From Candidatus Pantoea varia (lineage in GTDB: Bacteria; Pseudomonadota; Gammaproteobacteria; Enterobacterales; Enterobacteriaceae), in assembly GCF_900115075.1 (NCBI RefSeq), contig NZ_FOVG01000005.1, positions 62,001 through 126,000 of the forward strand: a stretch of DNA of 64,000 nucleotides, in the 5' to 3' direction. Made by a program: the position numbers and the translations under genes. Of this stretch, positions 53,538 to 61,285 are shown one piece after another. Below the pieces are notes generated by a model. That model saw only the letters and a program-made list of their open reading frames with translations. It was not told where the DNA came from and searched no databases. Numbering within the stretch: the stretch's first letter is position 1; each line of letters opens with the position of its first letter.

Positions 53538-55148
53538 TTATTCTTTAATGTCTACCTGAGCAAAGTAGTGTCCGCCCAGCGGATCGACTTTGTACCCGGA
53601 GACTTTCTTGCTGACCGGTTCGTATACCGTTGAGTGCGCGATCATCAGCGCCGGTACCTGGTCATGCATCACAACCTGTGCCTGTTTGTAGTACTCGATG
53701 CGCTTCGTCTGATCGGCAGTCGCGCGAGCTGGCTGAATCTGATCCTCGAAGGATTTATCACACCAGCGCGAGTAGTTAGAACCATCTTTGGCCGCAGAAC
53801 AGCTGAACAGGGTGGCCAGGAAGTTATCCGGATCCCCATTGTCGCCGGTCCAGCCCATCATGACGGTCTGGTGCTCACCCGCTTTGGCACGCTTCAGATA
53901 TTCGCCCCACTCGTAGGTAACGATTTTGGCTTTGACGCCAATCTTCGCCCAGTCGCTCTGAATCATTTCAGCCATGCGGCGTGCGTTCGGGTTGTAAGGA
54001 CGCTGAACCGGCATCGCCCACAGGTCGATTGAGAACCCATCCGCCATGCCTGCTTCTTTCAGCAGCGCTTTGGCTTTCTCAGGATCGTAAGCGTAGTCTT
54101 TCACTTCGTCGTTATAGCCCCACATGGTTGGTGGGATCAGGTTTTTAGCAGGCTGACCTGCACCCTGATAAACGGCTTCGATAATTGCCTTTTTGTTGAC
54201 CGCCATGGTCAGTGCCTGGCGCACTTTCAGGTTATCCAGCGGTTTTTTCTCAACGTTGTATGACAGATAGCCGACGTTCAGGCCAGCCTGCTCATACAGG
54301 TTGATGTTTTTGTCCTGCTTCATACGCGCAATGTCAGCCGGGTTTGGATAAGGCATTACCTGACATTCGCCCTTCTGCAGCTTGGCGTAACGCACCGACG
54401 CGTCCGGGGTGATAGAGAAGACTAAGCGATCGATTTTGGGTTTGGTGCCCCAGTAATCCGGGTTAGCTTTGTACAGGATGCGTGAATCTTTCTGGTACTG
54501 CAGCAGCTGGAACGGACCGGTACCGACCGGGTTCAGGTCGACGTTTTGCGGGGTGCCCGCTTTCAGCATGTTGTCTGCGTACTCTTTCGACAGAATCGAG
54601 GCGAAGTCCATGCCGAGGTCGGCCAGGAACGGCGACTCAGGACGGGTCAGCACGAAGCGAACGGTGTTGTCGTCCACTTTCTCAATTTTGCTGATCAGCT
54701 TAGGCATGTCCATGCCTTCAAAATATTCGTAGCTGCCGCCGGAGACGCCGTGATAGGCGTTGTTTTTATCCAGCTGGCGCTCAAAGGTGAACACCACATC
54801 ATCTGCGTTGAAGTCACGCGTCGGTTTGAAATCTTTGGTGGTCTGCCACTTCACGCCTTTGCGCAGGTGGAAGGTGTAGGTTTTACCGTCTTCACTGACA
54901 TCCCACTTTTCTGCCAGCGCTGCGTGCAGTTCGGTGGTGCCGATAGTGAACTCAACCAGTCGGTTGTAGATCTGACGTGAGCTGGCATCGTAGGTGGTGC
55001 CCGAGGTGAACAACTGCGGGTTAAAGCCTTCCGGAGAACCTTCTGAACAGTAAACGAGGGTTTTTGCCTGAACACCGGCGGCGACAGTCATAGCAATCAG
55101 GCTCAGACCGACCTTCAGCATCCCGGATTTAGCCAGGGAGTTGATCAT
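53538..55148 (-). CDS. dppA: Periplasmic dipeptide-binding protein DppA
   Basis: DppA captures dipeptides (and heme) in the periplasm and hands them to DppBC. The 536-residue protein has a signal peptide (about 1-28, VAAGVQAKTLVY). It is followed by the SBP family 5 fold: CSEGSPEGFNPQLFTSGTTYDASSRQIYNRL, EKWDVSEDGKTYTFHLRKGVKWQ, and a C-terminal EYYKQAQVVMHDQVPALMIAHS. Two Cys residues (SCSAAKDGSNYSRWC) near 420-440 likely form a disulfide. It is first of dppABCDF, and its leader holds a C/A-rich GcvB-type target. Confidence 0.97.
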   Translation of the reverse strand: MINSLAKSGMLKVGLSLIAMTVAAGVQAKTLVYCSEGSPEGFNPQLFTSGTTYDASSRQIYNRLVEFTIGTTELHAALAEKWDVSEDGKTYTFHLRKGVKWQTTKDFKPTRDFNADDVVFTFERQLDKNNAYHGVSGGSYEYFEGMDMPKLISKIEKVDDNTVRFVLTRPESPFLADLGMDFASILSKEYADNMLKAGTPQNVDLNPVGTGPFQLLQYQKDSRILYKANPDYWGTKPKIDRLVFSITPDASVRYAKLQKGECQVMPYPNPADIARMKQDKNINLYEQAGLNVGYLSYNVEKKPLDNLKVRQALTMAVNKKAIIEAVYQGAGQPAKNLIPPTMWGYNDEVKDYAYDPEKAKALLKEAGMADGFSIDLWAMPVQRPYNPNARRMAEMIQSDWAKIGVKAKIVTYEWGEYLKRAKAGEHQTVMMGWTGDNGDPDNFLATLFSCSAAKDGSNYSRWCDKSFEDQIQPARATADQTKRIEYYKQAQVVMHDQVPALMIAHSTVYEPVSKKVSGYKVDPLGGHYFAQVDIKE

Positions 55149-55160
55149 GCTTTTGCTCCA

Positions 55161-55180
55161 TTGTGATGTGATGTTGTGTG
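55161..55180 (-). promoter_or_regulatory. Predicted GcvB small-RNA target in the dppA leader
   Basis: The dppA mRNA leader has a run of C and A with one U-type interruption per triplet (CACACAACATCACA...) ending one base before the AUGGAG ribosome site region (GGAG at 55156-55159). GcvB represses dppA in E. coli and Salmonella through its G/U-rich R1 region, which pairs with C/A-rich leaders such as this. gcvB itself is not in the window. Confidence 0.6.
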
Positions 55181-55819
55181 TATTGCCTGACCTCTGATTT
55201 TTTTATGCGGTTCAGGCGTACCACCGAACAGGTGGTTAACGCGCGCGACGATTTTTTGTTTTTCCTGATGCAATGTTTACATTCAGAAAATTCCGTAACT
55301 GCGCGTTTATTGACGCATCAATTTGTCAACAGTTGCAAAGAACGTCAATACAACGGTTACTTATTTACACAGAGTGTGAGGGATAGCATGCAACGGTAAT
55401 AAAAACCCTTTCCTCCCAAAAGCCATACAATGCACAGTGCTGCTGGCCTGATTTCCGTGTATTGTGCTGGATGGCGGCTCTATCGCTAGTGATTCTCACC
55501 GCTAAAAAACTTAAAACTTTTACCGGCAAATGTTGAATAACTGAACGATTCACCGTGCGTTATGACGTTCATCCAGCGGAATATGCTGGTAAAGAAGCAT
55601 AAGAAATCAGCATGTTGCCGCTTTCGGTCATAAGAAGAATGTGTCGCGAATTATGATCGCATCGCTTATATGGCAAGGCCTGCCAGCGGGAAAGTGGCGA
55701 TAACAGTGGCTGGTAAGCGGAACGCGCGGCGGATGGTGTTTACTGGCACTTTCTGGAAGGTAGCGAAGCGGGTAAAAAAAGATGGCAAGCGGGAGTGACG
55801 TTAAGATCGAGATTGCTTT

Positions 55820-55888
55820 GGGAACATGGGCAGATCGGAAAGTCGCTTAAACCATCCCTGGACGCTTTCCTCTTCTGCCCGTGTTCCC
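55820..55888. repeat. Imperfect palindrome with CCATCCCTGG in its loop
   Basis: A left arm of 23 bases (55820-55842, GGGAACATGGGCAGA...) pairs with a right arm of 24 bases (55865-55888, ...TCTGCCCGTGTTCCC). There are about three mismatches and one extra base. The 22-base loop contains CCATCCCTGG (55852-55861), the reverse complement of the decamer found twice in the next element. No ORF or T-tract accompanies it. Confidence 0.7.
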
Positions 55889-55994
55889 TGCGCCTTGAGT
55901 TTATGCGCTGCAGTCAGCTGCACCTGGCTTTGAACCTGTCAGCCGTCTGAAGCGGCCATGTGAGTACCTGATGCGTTTGCCAGATGTGAAGCGA

Positions 55995-56098
55995 AGGGAG
56001 CATACGCCTGTAGCAAAGCATCGCGGGCCAGGGATGGGCCGCGCTGAGCATGCCAGGGATGGCGTCTTTTGCGTCTTTGCGAAAGGCGTAGGCTCCCT
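55995..56098. repeat. Nested palindromic element with two CCAGGGATGG hairpins
   Basis: An outer 15-bp stem (AGGGAGCATACGCCT at 55995-56009 with AGGCGTAGGCTCCCT at 56084-56098, 14 of 15 paired) encloses a second stem GCAAAG/CTTTGC (56013-56018, 56075-56080). Inside are two hairpins: GCGGGCC-AGGGAT-GGGCCGC (56023-56042) and GCATGCC-AGGGAT-GGCGTC (56048-56066). The decamer CCAGGGATGG is at 56028-56037 and 56053-56062. The whole can fold like a cloverleaf on either strand. Confidence 0.7.
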
Positions 56099-56137
56099 GA
56101 AGCTCGCACAGCGCTAATTCTTTGCCTTCAAATCACA

Positions 56138-56206
56138 TTTCTACAGACGAAAAAAAACCTGTCTTTTCAGACAGGCTTTCTTAAATATGGTCGGCGAGAG
56201 AGGATT
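56138..56206 (-). repeat. Partial copy of tRNA-Pro 3' end plus terminator (direct repeat, copy A)
   Basis: These 69 bases are identical to 56303-56371. The copy holds the tRNA terminator hairpin (56158-56175), the linker, and the last 19 bases of the tRNA ending in CCA (56188-56206). After this point it diverges from the tRNA. The copy offset is 165 bp. It looks like a duplicated gene end or an attachment-site scar, but no integrase is nearby. Confidence 0.85.
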
Positions 56207-56301
56207 ACCCTGCTCTTCGAGCAGCGCCCTTCGGGCCGTTGCTGAAGCAACGTTGTCTCGCTACGCTCGGCTCAAACCTCCTCTGTCGGTTCTCATCCTC
56301 T
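56199..56301. repeat. Multi-hairpin unit between the two tRNA-end copies
   Basis: AGAGGAT (56199-56205) and ATCCTCT (56295-56301) bracket three consecutive perfect small hairpins. These are CTGCTC-TTC-GAGCAG (56210-56224), GCCC-TTC-GGGC (56226-56236) and CGTTGC-TGAA-GCAACG (56237-56252). No coding frame is supported. The regular series of short stems suggests a structured RNA or a mobile palindromic unit. Confidence 0.65.
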
Positions 56302-56302
56302 T

Positions 56303-56371
56303 TTTCTACAGACGAAAAAAAACCTGTCTTTTCAGACAGGCTTTCTTAAATATGGTCGGCGAGAGAGGATT
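56303..56371 (-). repeat. Direct repeat copy B, overlapping the functional tRNA-Pro 3' end
   Basis: This is the second copy of the 69-bp repeat. Here it runs into the intact tRNA-Pro gene (56353-56429). Confidence 0.85.
56315..56340 (-). terminator. Rho-independent terminator of tRNA-Pro
   Basis: On the minus strand CCTGTCT, tetraloop GAAA and AGACAGG form a 7-bp stem followed by eight T residues. It begins 12 bases after the encoded CCA end. An identical copy lies at 56150-56175. Confidence 0.92.
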
Positions 56372-56429
56372 CGAACCTCCGACCCACTGGTCCCAAACCA
56401 GTTGCGCTACCAAGCTGCGCTACTCGCCG
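56353..56429 (-). tRNA. tRNA-Pro, anticodon UGG
   Basis: This is a 77-nucleotide tRNA read on the minus strand, beginning CGGCGAGTAGCGCAGC and ending with an encoded CCA. The acceptor stem CGGCGAG pairs with CTCGCCG. The D-arm has the usual GCGCAGCTTGGTAGCGC, the anticodon stem-loop CTGGT-TTGGGA-ACCAG has anticodon UGG, and the T-arm GGAGG-TTCGAAT-CCTCT is regular. The sequence matches E. coli proM in my memory, although E. coli has proK (anticodon CGG) at this dppA-eptB position. A stringent-type promoter precedes it and an intrinsic terminator follows. Confidence 0.97.
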
Positions 56430-56439
56430 ATGGGGGCGC

Positions 56440-56468
56440 ATGTTACTGCTACCCCCGATCAGCGTCAA
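56440..56468 (-). promoter_or_regulatory. Stable-RNA promoter of tRNA-Pro with GC-rich discriminator
   Basis: On the minus strand the -35 TTGACG (56463-56468) is followed by a 17-base spacer and the -10 TAACAT (56440-56445). A GC-rich discriminator GCGCCCCC comes next, typical of promoters under stringent control. The transcription start should lie only a few bases before the mature tRNA 5' end. Confidence 0.75.
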
Positions 56469-56554
56469 CCGCTTTTTATGCTTTTGACGCCGATCGCCTG
56501 GAAAGCACGCGGTTACCAGGAATCAACCACCTGCTTTACCCTTTTTGCTCACTA

Positions 56555-58246
56555 TTACAGCGCTTTAGCCGGATCTTTAACCGGGGCCTGACACCAGTTG
56601 TTGGCCGGGTTAATGCCGCCATCTGGCGAGGTATACCCCAGACAGCCCAGAATGGTATCGAACAACTCAACGTGGCGATGCGTACGGCCCACACGTTGCT
56701 GCGCCTGCAGGCGCTCAAAGTTGCTGCGGTTCTGACTGTCTTCCAGATACTTATCTGACGCCCAGACTATCATTGGTACGCGGAACTGCTCAGGCGGAGC
56801 CATCTCACGCGGCGTGCCGTGCAGGTGCATATTCTCGCTAATCGACTCACCATGGTCAGCGGCATAGAAGACAATCGCCTTCTTATCACGCAGCTGATCC
56901 AGCACGCTATCCAGCATGCTATCGACATACAGCACCGAGTTGTCATAAGCGTTGATCAACTGCGCTTTGCTGCAGGTCTCATCAACACCCATACACTCCG
57001 GCTGATACTTCGCGAAGCTGCGCGGATAACGCTGTGAATAGAGGTAGTGCGACCCTTTGGTGTGCAGGACAATCAGGTGTTTACCTTTCGGGAAACGATC
57101 CAGGGACGCTTTCATCTCCGGCACCAGCAGCATGTCATCCACCGATTTGCCCTGATTACGCTTCTCTGAACCAATCTGCTCACGGAAGGCGAAGTTGTTG
57201 GCATTGATGTTGTCGTAGAACCAGACTTCGCTCTGCATCGCAAACAGCTCAGAGGTGAAGCCCAGCTCTTTCATCACCGCAAACACGTTCTGCTCTTTCA
57301 GCGTGCGTCCAGGATTATCCATAGTGCCGCCTTCGCGTACGAACATACAACGCAGCGACAGCTTGGTCGCGGTATCACAGGACTCGCCCCGGAACGCCAC
57401 CAGGTTCTTCTCTTTCGACAGCTTTGGCGTCGTGTCACGTTCGTAACCCAGCATCCCCATGTGATCCCAGCGGGTGGTTTCGCCAATCACAAACACCACA
57501 TAGGTATCATCCAGCCCGGCAGGCGCGACGTAGGTAAACTTCTTCGCCGGATCCAGCAGTTCATGGCTGTTCAGCGACTCATCCACGCGGGTCCAGGCAA
57601 ACAGGCCGACAGCCGCCAGCCAGTTCGAAGGAAGATAAGAGTGCGCCACCACGCCGCCGTAGCTCGGCAGATCGATATTGGTGATTTCTTCGTTATGCTT
57701 CTGCAGCTTGTCCAGAAAGCGAATCGGCAGCCAGACCAGCGCCACGCAAAGCAGCATGATTACCGTTGGCTTGAGCCGCTGTCCTGGCGTACGCAGCTGT
57801 TCATTCAGCGTCATGCTCAGCTTATTGCGCCAGATCATCAGCAGAGGTAGCGCGCTGACCAGCACCATCCACAGGATGAAATGGTAGCCAATCACCTCTC
57901 TGGAGAGATCGGTATCGGTCGTCATCACCGAAGCCACAATGCCGTAGCCAATAACGACGTTAAAAAACGCCATATAATAGGCGGCCGCAACAGAAATCAG
58001 CACAATCAGCGTGGCCAGCACGCGATAAAACCACTTTCCGCCCAGCGACAGCAGACGCATCAGGAAGAAAGTCAGCAGCACAATGGCCACTACTTCAGTA
58101 ACGGCAGTCAGCCAGTTTGTTACCGTTGAGTGCCTGAGAAAACCGTCAAAACGACGATAGAAAATCGGTAAATTCAGTAAGATACCGAGGTAGAGCGCCA
58201 GCAGTAGCGATAACTTCTGCTGAGTCAGGGTTTTAATGTAATTCAT
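56555..58246 (-). CDS. eptB: Kdo2-lipid A phosphoethanolamine 7''-transferase EptB
   Basis: EptB adds phosphoethanolamine to the outer Kdo residue of LPS, lowering surface charge. The 563-residue protein has the E. coli length. Five N-terminal membrane helices (within about 1-175) precede a periplasmic sulfatase-fold domain. This contains the metal-site motif VVFVIGETTRWDHMGMLGYER, the nucleophile region CDTATKLSLRCMF (Thr294 or Thr292), LIVLHTKGSHYLYSQRYP and FYAADHGESISENMHLHGTP. It lies just upstream of the tRNA on the same strand, as in E. coli. Confidence 0.96.
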   Translation of the reverse strand: MNYIKTLTQQKLSLLLALYLGILLNLPIFYRRFDGFLRHSTVTNWLTAVTEVVAIVLLTFFLMRLLSLGGKWFYRVLATLIVLISVAAAYYMAFFNVVIGYGIVASVMTTDTDLSREVIGYHFILWMVLVSALPLLMIWRNKLSMTLNEQLRTPGQRLKPTVIMLLCVALVWLPIRFLDKLQKHNEEITNIDLPSYGGVVAHSYLPSNWLAAVGLFAWTRVDESLNSHELLDPAKKFTYVAPAGLDDTYVVFVIGETTRWDHMGMLGYERDTTPKLSKEKNLVAFRGESCDTATKLSLRCMFVREGGTMDNPGRTLKEQNVFAVMKELGFTSELFAMQSEVWFYDNINANNFAFREQIGSEKRNQGKSVDDMLLVPEMKASLDRFPKGKHLIVLHTKGSHYLYSQRYPRSFAKYQPECMGVDETCSKAQLINAYDNSVLYVDSMLDSVLDQLRDKKAIVFYAADHGESISENMHLHGTPREMAPPEQFRVPMIVWASDKYLEDSQNRSNFERLQAQQRVGRTHRHVELFDTILGCLGYTSPDGGINPANNWCQAPVKDPAKAL

Positions 58247-58568
58247 GAAAAAAGGTGTTTCTCCGGTGTGAAGCGCTTGACCAAATCTTTTATGTGACTG
58301 CTTAAACGCGTCAGAGTTCGCTGAATAAGCGGACCGGACAAGATGACAGAAAATTCTGAACGGATTTATGGGCTATAACGCGAGGTGGCTCAGTAAAACA
58401 TGGGCGCGTTTGATAGACCAGAAAATAATCTTTGTCGACCTGATTAGCACATTTTTTGTACACAGAGGAGAGCAGAGGCCGGACGTACTGGCGCTGAGAG
58501 AGCAGGCAGAGAAAGGATTTAATGAGGATGGAAAGTGCGGACCTGATAGTTTCAGGCCCGCGGTACGC
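58247..58568. other. Intergenic region between eptB and ohr
   Basis: This 322-bp interval contains the eptB promoter region and the 3' flank of ohr. An imperfect hairpin GGACCTGA-TAGTT-TCAGGCCC (58540-58560) lies just past the ohr stop but lacks a T-run. The long open frame here (58368-58619, plus strand) has no family resemblance and overlaps ohr, so I do not call a gene. Confidence 0.5.
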
Positions 58569-58997
58569 TTAGCGAATGATGTTCAGCGTGACGTCAATGT
58601 TGTTGCGGGTAGCGTTTGAGTAAGGACACACGATGTGCGCGGCATCAACCAGCTTCTGCGCTTCGGCTTCATCCATTCCTGGCAGATGAATGTTCAGCGT
58701 CGCTTCGATGCCAAAACCATCAGGGATCGGGCCGATACCCACTTCCCCTTCGATCCACGCGTCTTTCGGCATGGCGATTTTGTCGCGGCCCGCAACAAAC
58801 TTCATCGCACCAATAAAGCACGCTGAATAGCCTGCAGCAAACAGCTGCTCAGGGTTAGTCACTTCGCCGCCTGCACCGCCCATCTCTTTTGGTACGCCCA
58901 GTTTCACGTCCAGTACACCGTCAGAAGAGGTTGCACGACCATCACGACCACCGGTTGCTTTGGCTTTGGCGCGGTAAACTACTTGTTCTAAAGACAT
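58569..58997 (-). CDS. ohr: Organic hydroperoxide reductase Ohr
   Basis: Ohr reduces organic and fatty-acid hydroperoxides with a thiol cysteine pair in the cytoplasm, using lipoylated partners for recycling. The 142-residue OsmC/Ohr protein has peroxidatic Cys60 in [10 protein letters not shown] and resolving Cys124 in [16 protein letters not shown]. The conserved Arg18/Glu50 region lies in GGRDGRA and TNPEQLFA. It is encoded next to the MarR-type sensor ohrR (95 bp away, same strand), the standard pair. Confidence 0.94.
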   Translation of the reverse strand: MSLEQVVYRAKAKATGGRDGRATSSDGVLDVKLGVPKEMGGAGGEVTNPEQLFAAGYSACFIGAMKFVAGRDKIAMPKDAWIEGEVGIGPIPDGFGIEATLNIHLPGMDEAEAQKLVDAAHIVCPYSNATRNNIDVTLNIIR

Positions 58998-59092
58998 GAC
59001 ATTTCTCCGTTACGCTATTTAATCGCCCGCTACTTATTTAGCCGTAATCAGGCGGTGAGGTTCAACGGGTGCAACGCACCCGTCAGCAATGT

Positions 59093-59557
59093 TTATCGTG
59101 ACTGATTCAGGTTATCCCGTAACCCATCCAGCTGTAATTTCAGCGCCAGCAGGGCGTCATCATCACAGGAGGTCGCGCATTTCACCGCTTCGGGAATCGC
59201 TTCAGCCTTAATGCGCAGCGCACGCCCGGCCTCGGTCAGCGTTACCGCAACCTGGCGTTCATCCTGGCGGGTGCGCTGCCGGTTAATCAAACCTGCGCTT
59301 TCCAGCCGCTTCAGCAGTGGCGTTAATGTGGCGGAGTCTAAAAAAAGCTGCTCGCCAATCTCAGACACCGTGACATCATCTTTCTGCCACAACACCAGCA
59401 TCACCAGATATTGCGGATAGGTAATGTCGAGCTGGCTCAGCATCTGACGATAGACTTTATTCATCGCCAGGTTGGCAGAATAAAGCGCAAAGCAGAGTTG
59501 CTGATCGACCAACAGTGGCATCGGTTTCACTTTTTTGTCATCTTGATCACAGTTCAT
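59093..59557 (-). CDS. ohrR: MarR-family organic peroxide sensor OhrR
   Basis: OhrR represses ohr until its reactive cysteine is oxidised by organic peroxides. I start at 59557, giving 154 residues. The sensing Cys22 lies in [17 protein letters not shown], and a second cysteine pair is at Cys127 and Cys131 (KCATSC). This agrees with the two-cysteine Xanthomonas-type OhrR. The winged helix has [32 protein letters not shown] and the wing [13 protein letters not shown]. An inverted repeat just upstream (TAGCGCGCTA, 59573-59582) could be its operator. An ATG 12 codons in is an alternative start. Confidence 0.9.
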   Translation of the reverse strand: MNCDQDDKKVKPMPLLVDQQLCFALYSANLAMNKVYRQMLSQLDITYPQYLVMLVLWQKDDVTVSEIGEQLFLDSATLTPLLKRLESAGLINRQRTRQDERQVAVTLTEAGRALRIKAEAIPEAVKCATSCDDDALLALKLQLDGLRDNLNQSR

Positions 59558-59570
59558 GGGAATCAATATA

Positions 59571-59586
59571 GATAGCGCGCTAGATA
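59571..59586. promoter_or_regulatory. Candidate OhrR operator upstream of ohrR
   Basis: The palindrome TAGCGCGCTA, extended imperfectly to GATAGCGCGCTAGATA, lies 14-29 bases before the ohrR ATG and between it and the divergent HD-domain gene. It is well placed for autoregulation and perhaps for control of the HD gene. It does not match the TACAATT-type OhrR box known from other bacteria, so the call is tentative. Confidence 0.35.
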
Positions 59587-59619
59587 ATTGCAAGCAAACT
59601 TTTAGCCAGGGGGAAAAGC

Positions 59620-60216
59620 ATGCAGGATTCATTGGAAGAACAGGCGCGTCGCTTCGCGACAGAAGCACATGCCAGTGCCGGACAGCGTCGCAAATATACC
59701 GATGAGCCTTATATTGTTCATCCGGCAGCGGTGGTGGAACTGGTGCGCAGCGTCAGTCATGACGAGGCGTTGTTAGCGGCAGCCTGGCTGCACGATACCG
59801 TGGAAGATACCGCCACTACCCGGAATGATATTGAAGCCCATTTTGGCGAGCGTGTGGCCAGCCTGGTAGAGATGCTGACCAACAGCACACCCACTGTGGC
59901 AAAAAATCGAGCGGCCCGCAAACTGGCGCACTTCCGCCATACCGCCAGCGCCAGTCCTGACGCCCAGACCATTAAACTGGCTGACATCATCGACAATACC
60001 CGCGCGATTGTGCGTTTTGATCCTGACTTTGCGCGGGTCTACCTGGTGGAAAAGCAGATACAGATTGAGTTGCTGAAGCAGGGTGATGCGCAATTGTGGC
60101 AGCAGGCTTCGACGATCATAGAAAGCGGGCTTTCCCAGCTGCGGGAGCCGCCCTACAGCGTGCCAGAGAGCTGGTTTGTGAAACAGGCCGCTAAATACAG
60201 CGAGATACACGCATAA
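59620..60216 (+). CDS. Small HD-domain hydrolase, MESH1/SpoT-hydrolase-like
   Basis: This is a 198-residue single-domain HD phosphohydrolase, cytoplasmic and without extra domains. It shows the RSH (RelA/SpoT) hydrolase pattern: RRKYTDEPYIVHP with His34, WLHDTVEDT with His58-Asp59 and Glu62-Asp63, and KLADIIDNT with Asp122. The spacing of the metal ligands (34, 58-59, 122) is like human MESH1, which hydrolyses ppGpp and NADPH. A small alarmone hydrolase function is therefore plausible but unproven. GGGGGAA precedes the ATG. It is divergent from ohrR across 62 bp, which may tie it to peroxide stress. A shared terminator follows. Confidence 0.85.
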   Translation: MQDSLEEQARRFATEAHASAGQRRKYTDEPYIVHPAAVVELVRSVSHDEALLAAAWLHDTVEDTATTRNDIEAHFGERVASLVEMLTNSTPTVAKNRAARKLAHFRHTASASPDAQTIKLADIIDNTRAIVRFDPDFARVYLVEKQIQIELLKQGDAQLWQQASTIIESGLSQLREPPYSVPESWFVKQAAKYSEIHA

Positions 60217-60243
60217 AAAAACCCGCCAGCGGCGGGTTCTTTT
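60214..60243. terminator. Bidirectional terminator between the HD hydrolase gene and yiaG
   Basis: ACCCGCC, loop AGC and GGCGGGT form a 7-bp stem. It is preceded by A-run AAAAAA and followed by TCTTTT, so it can act on both strands for these convergent genes. Confidence 0.88.
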
Positions 60244-60255
60244 CGTGATGTCCGA

Positions 60256-60552
60256 TTACTCAAGCAACTGGCGTCCCAGATAGGGATTGGCCTGTAATAA
60301 CTTCATCAGTTTCTGCGCCGTCGCGGAAGGACGGGTACGCCGGGCTTCCCAGCTTTTCACGGAAGAAACGCTCACGCCCATCACTTTTGCAAACTCATCA
60401 ACCTGCATGCCTGTCATCTCACGCAGACGCTGCGGCTCTGGCTGGGCGGGTTGCTGACGCTGAATAAGTAACTCGGCGGCGCGATCATCACGTGTCAAAA
60501 CAATCTGCTCAAGGCTGCTGAGCAATTCAAACATCGGGTCTTTTAATTCCAT
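60256..60552 (-). CDS. yiaG: HTH-type (Xre-like) regulator YiaG
   Basis: This is a 98-residue DNA-binding protein with the start MELKDPMFELLSSLEQIV, shared with E. coli YiaG. The C-terminal Cro/C1-type helix-turn-helix is RLREMTGMQVDEFAKVMGVSVSSVKSWEARRTRPS (about 42-76). The family also includes antitoxin NadS, but no toxin gene is adjacent here. In E. coli it lies beside yiaF and cspA; here a GGT-like gene separates it from yiaF. Its targets are unknown. Confidence 0.88.
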   Translation of the reverse strand: MELKDPMFELLSSLEQIVLTRDDRAAELLIQRQQPAQPEPQRLREMTGMQVDEFAKVMGVSVSSVKSWEARRTRPSATAQKLMKLLQANPYLGRQLLE

Positions 60553-61285
60553 AGAGAACTCCTTAAAAACTCGCTATGAAGCACGTGAAAGTAGAGAGGT
60601 ACGAGCCTGAAGTCAGGACTCTGAAACCGGGCCTGTTCAGGCTGGATCCCGCAAGGGTTTATTTTTTTTATGAGAAAAACCATTACGGGACACAGCCTGC
60701 GGTGCATTGCTTTAAAGATGTCAGGTCAATGCAACAAATGCCGGGAGACTAAGTATGGATAGAGACCTGACTATTTGCCGCGCAATTTATAATTATTTTT
60801 TTAACTATAGTTAGCCGGAAAAGTTCCAGCACCTCTAACCTGCTGAGGCAGTTGATTTTTGTGCTTACATAGCGGGCAAAAAAATCAAATGATGTTTGCT
60901 ATTAATGTGGATGCCATCAAGCTTTTGGCGGGCATATTCTCAATTCTGTGAGCACTACACCTGTTCAGGTAGTGTTTGCAAAATATACGCCAATGGTTTA
61001 CTTCATGAACACTTATATTCACAGTTCTGATTAATTTAAGAATAGTCCTGGTTTGCCCCTGAGCCCTGGCGCGCGGCGGCTCACAGTGAAGCGCGGGGAA
61101 ATCTTTTATTCTGAACGAGGCTGTACCCTCAGATAAAACAACAGTCACTCTAACGAAACGGCTGACGCCTCATGCCGGTGCAGTCACCCGTCCTTTATCG
61201 CGCTGATGCGCGTTAAAAGTGCAGTCCTGTGATAGCACACTGATGACGGATAAAAAGGCACCTGACCCTGAAAGGATGAAGAGCG
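60553..61285. other. AT-rich gene-free interval between yiaG and the GGT-like gene
   Basis: These 733 bp separate divergent yiaG and the GGT-like gene. The middle (about 60660-61050) is AT-rich, with a T-run and several short inverted repeats such as CACTAC...GTAGTG (about 60951-60974). I find no cspA here, although E. coli has it next to yiaG, and no tRNA, sRNA with a clear terminator, or coding frame with family resemblance. Confidence 0.5.

Larger units (their letters stand above)
55181..56137. other. Gene-poor interval between dppA and the tRNA-Pro region
   Basis: Nearly 1 kb lies here without a supportable gene. The dppA-proximal part (to about 55560) should contain the dppA promoter. 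From about 55600 the sequence is mixed in composition with no coding bias, and the short frames in it have no recognisable family. Two imperfect palindromic elements (55820-55888 and 55995-56098), described separately, are the only clear structure. Confidence 0.6.

Noticed and set aside
56138..56371. Direct repeat at tRNA-Pro as attL/attR of a prophage or island
   Set aside because: Only 96 bp lies between the repeat copies, with no integrase or cargo. At most it is a scar, so I report it as a repeat and not as a mobile element.
56187..56591. 134-codon plus-strand ORF with MVGERGFEPPTHWSQTSC-type peptide
   Set aside because: It is the antisense of tRNA-Pro and its partial copy. This peptide is a well-known false prediction across tRNA-Pro genes.
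60256..60552. YiaG as antitoxin of a toxin-antitoxin pair (NadS-like)
   Set aside because: No small toxin gene lies on either side; the start and length match the solitary E. coli yiaG.
60885..61148. 87-codon minus-strand ORF in the yiaG-GGT gap
   Set aside because: No Shine-Dalgarno, no family resemblance, and AT-rich composition unlike neighbouring genes.
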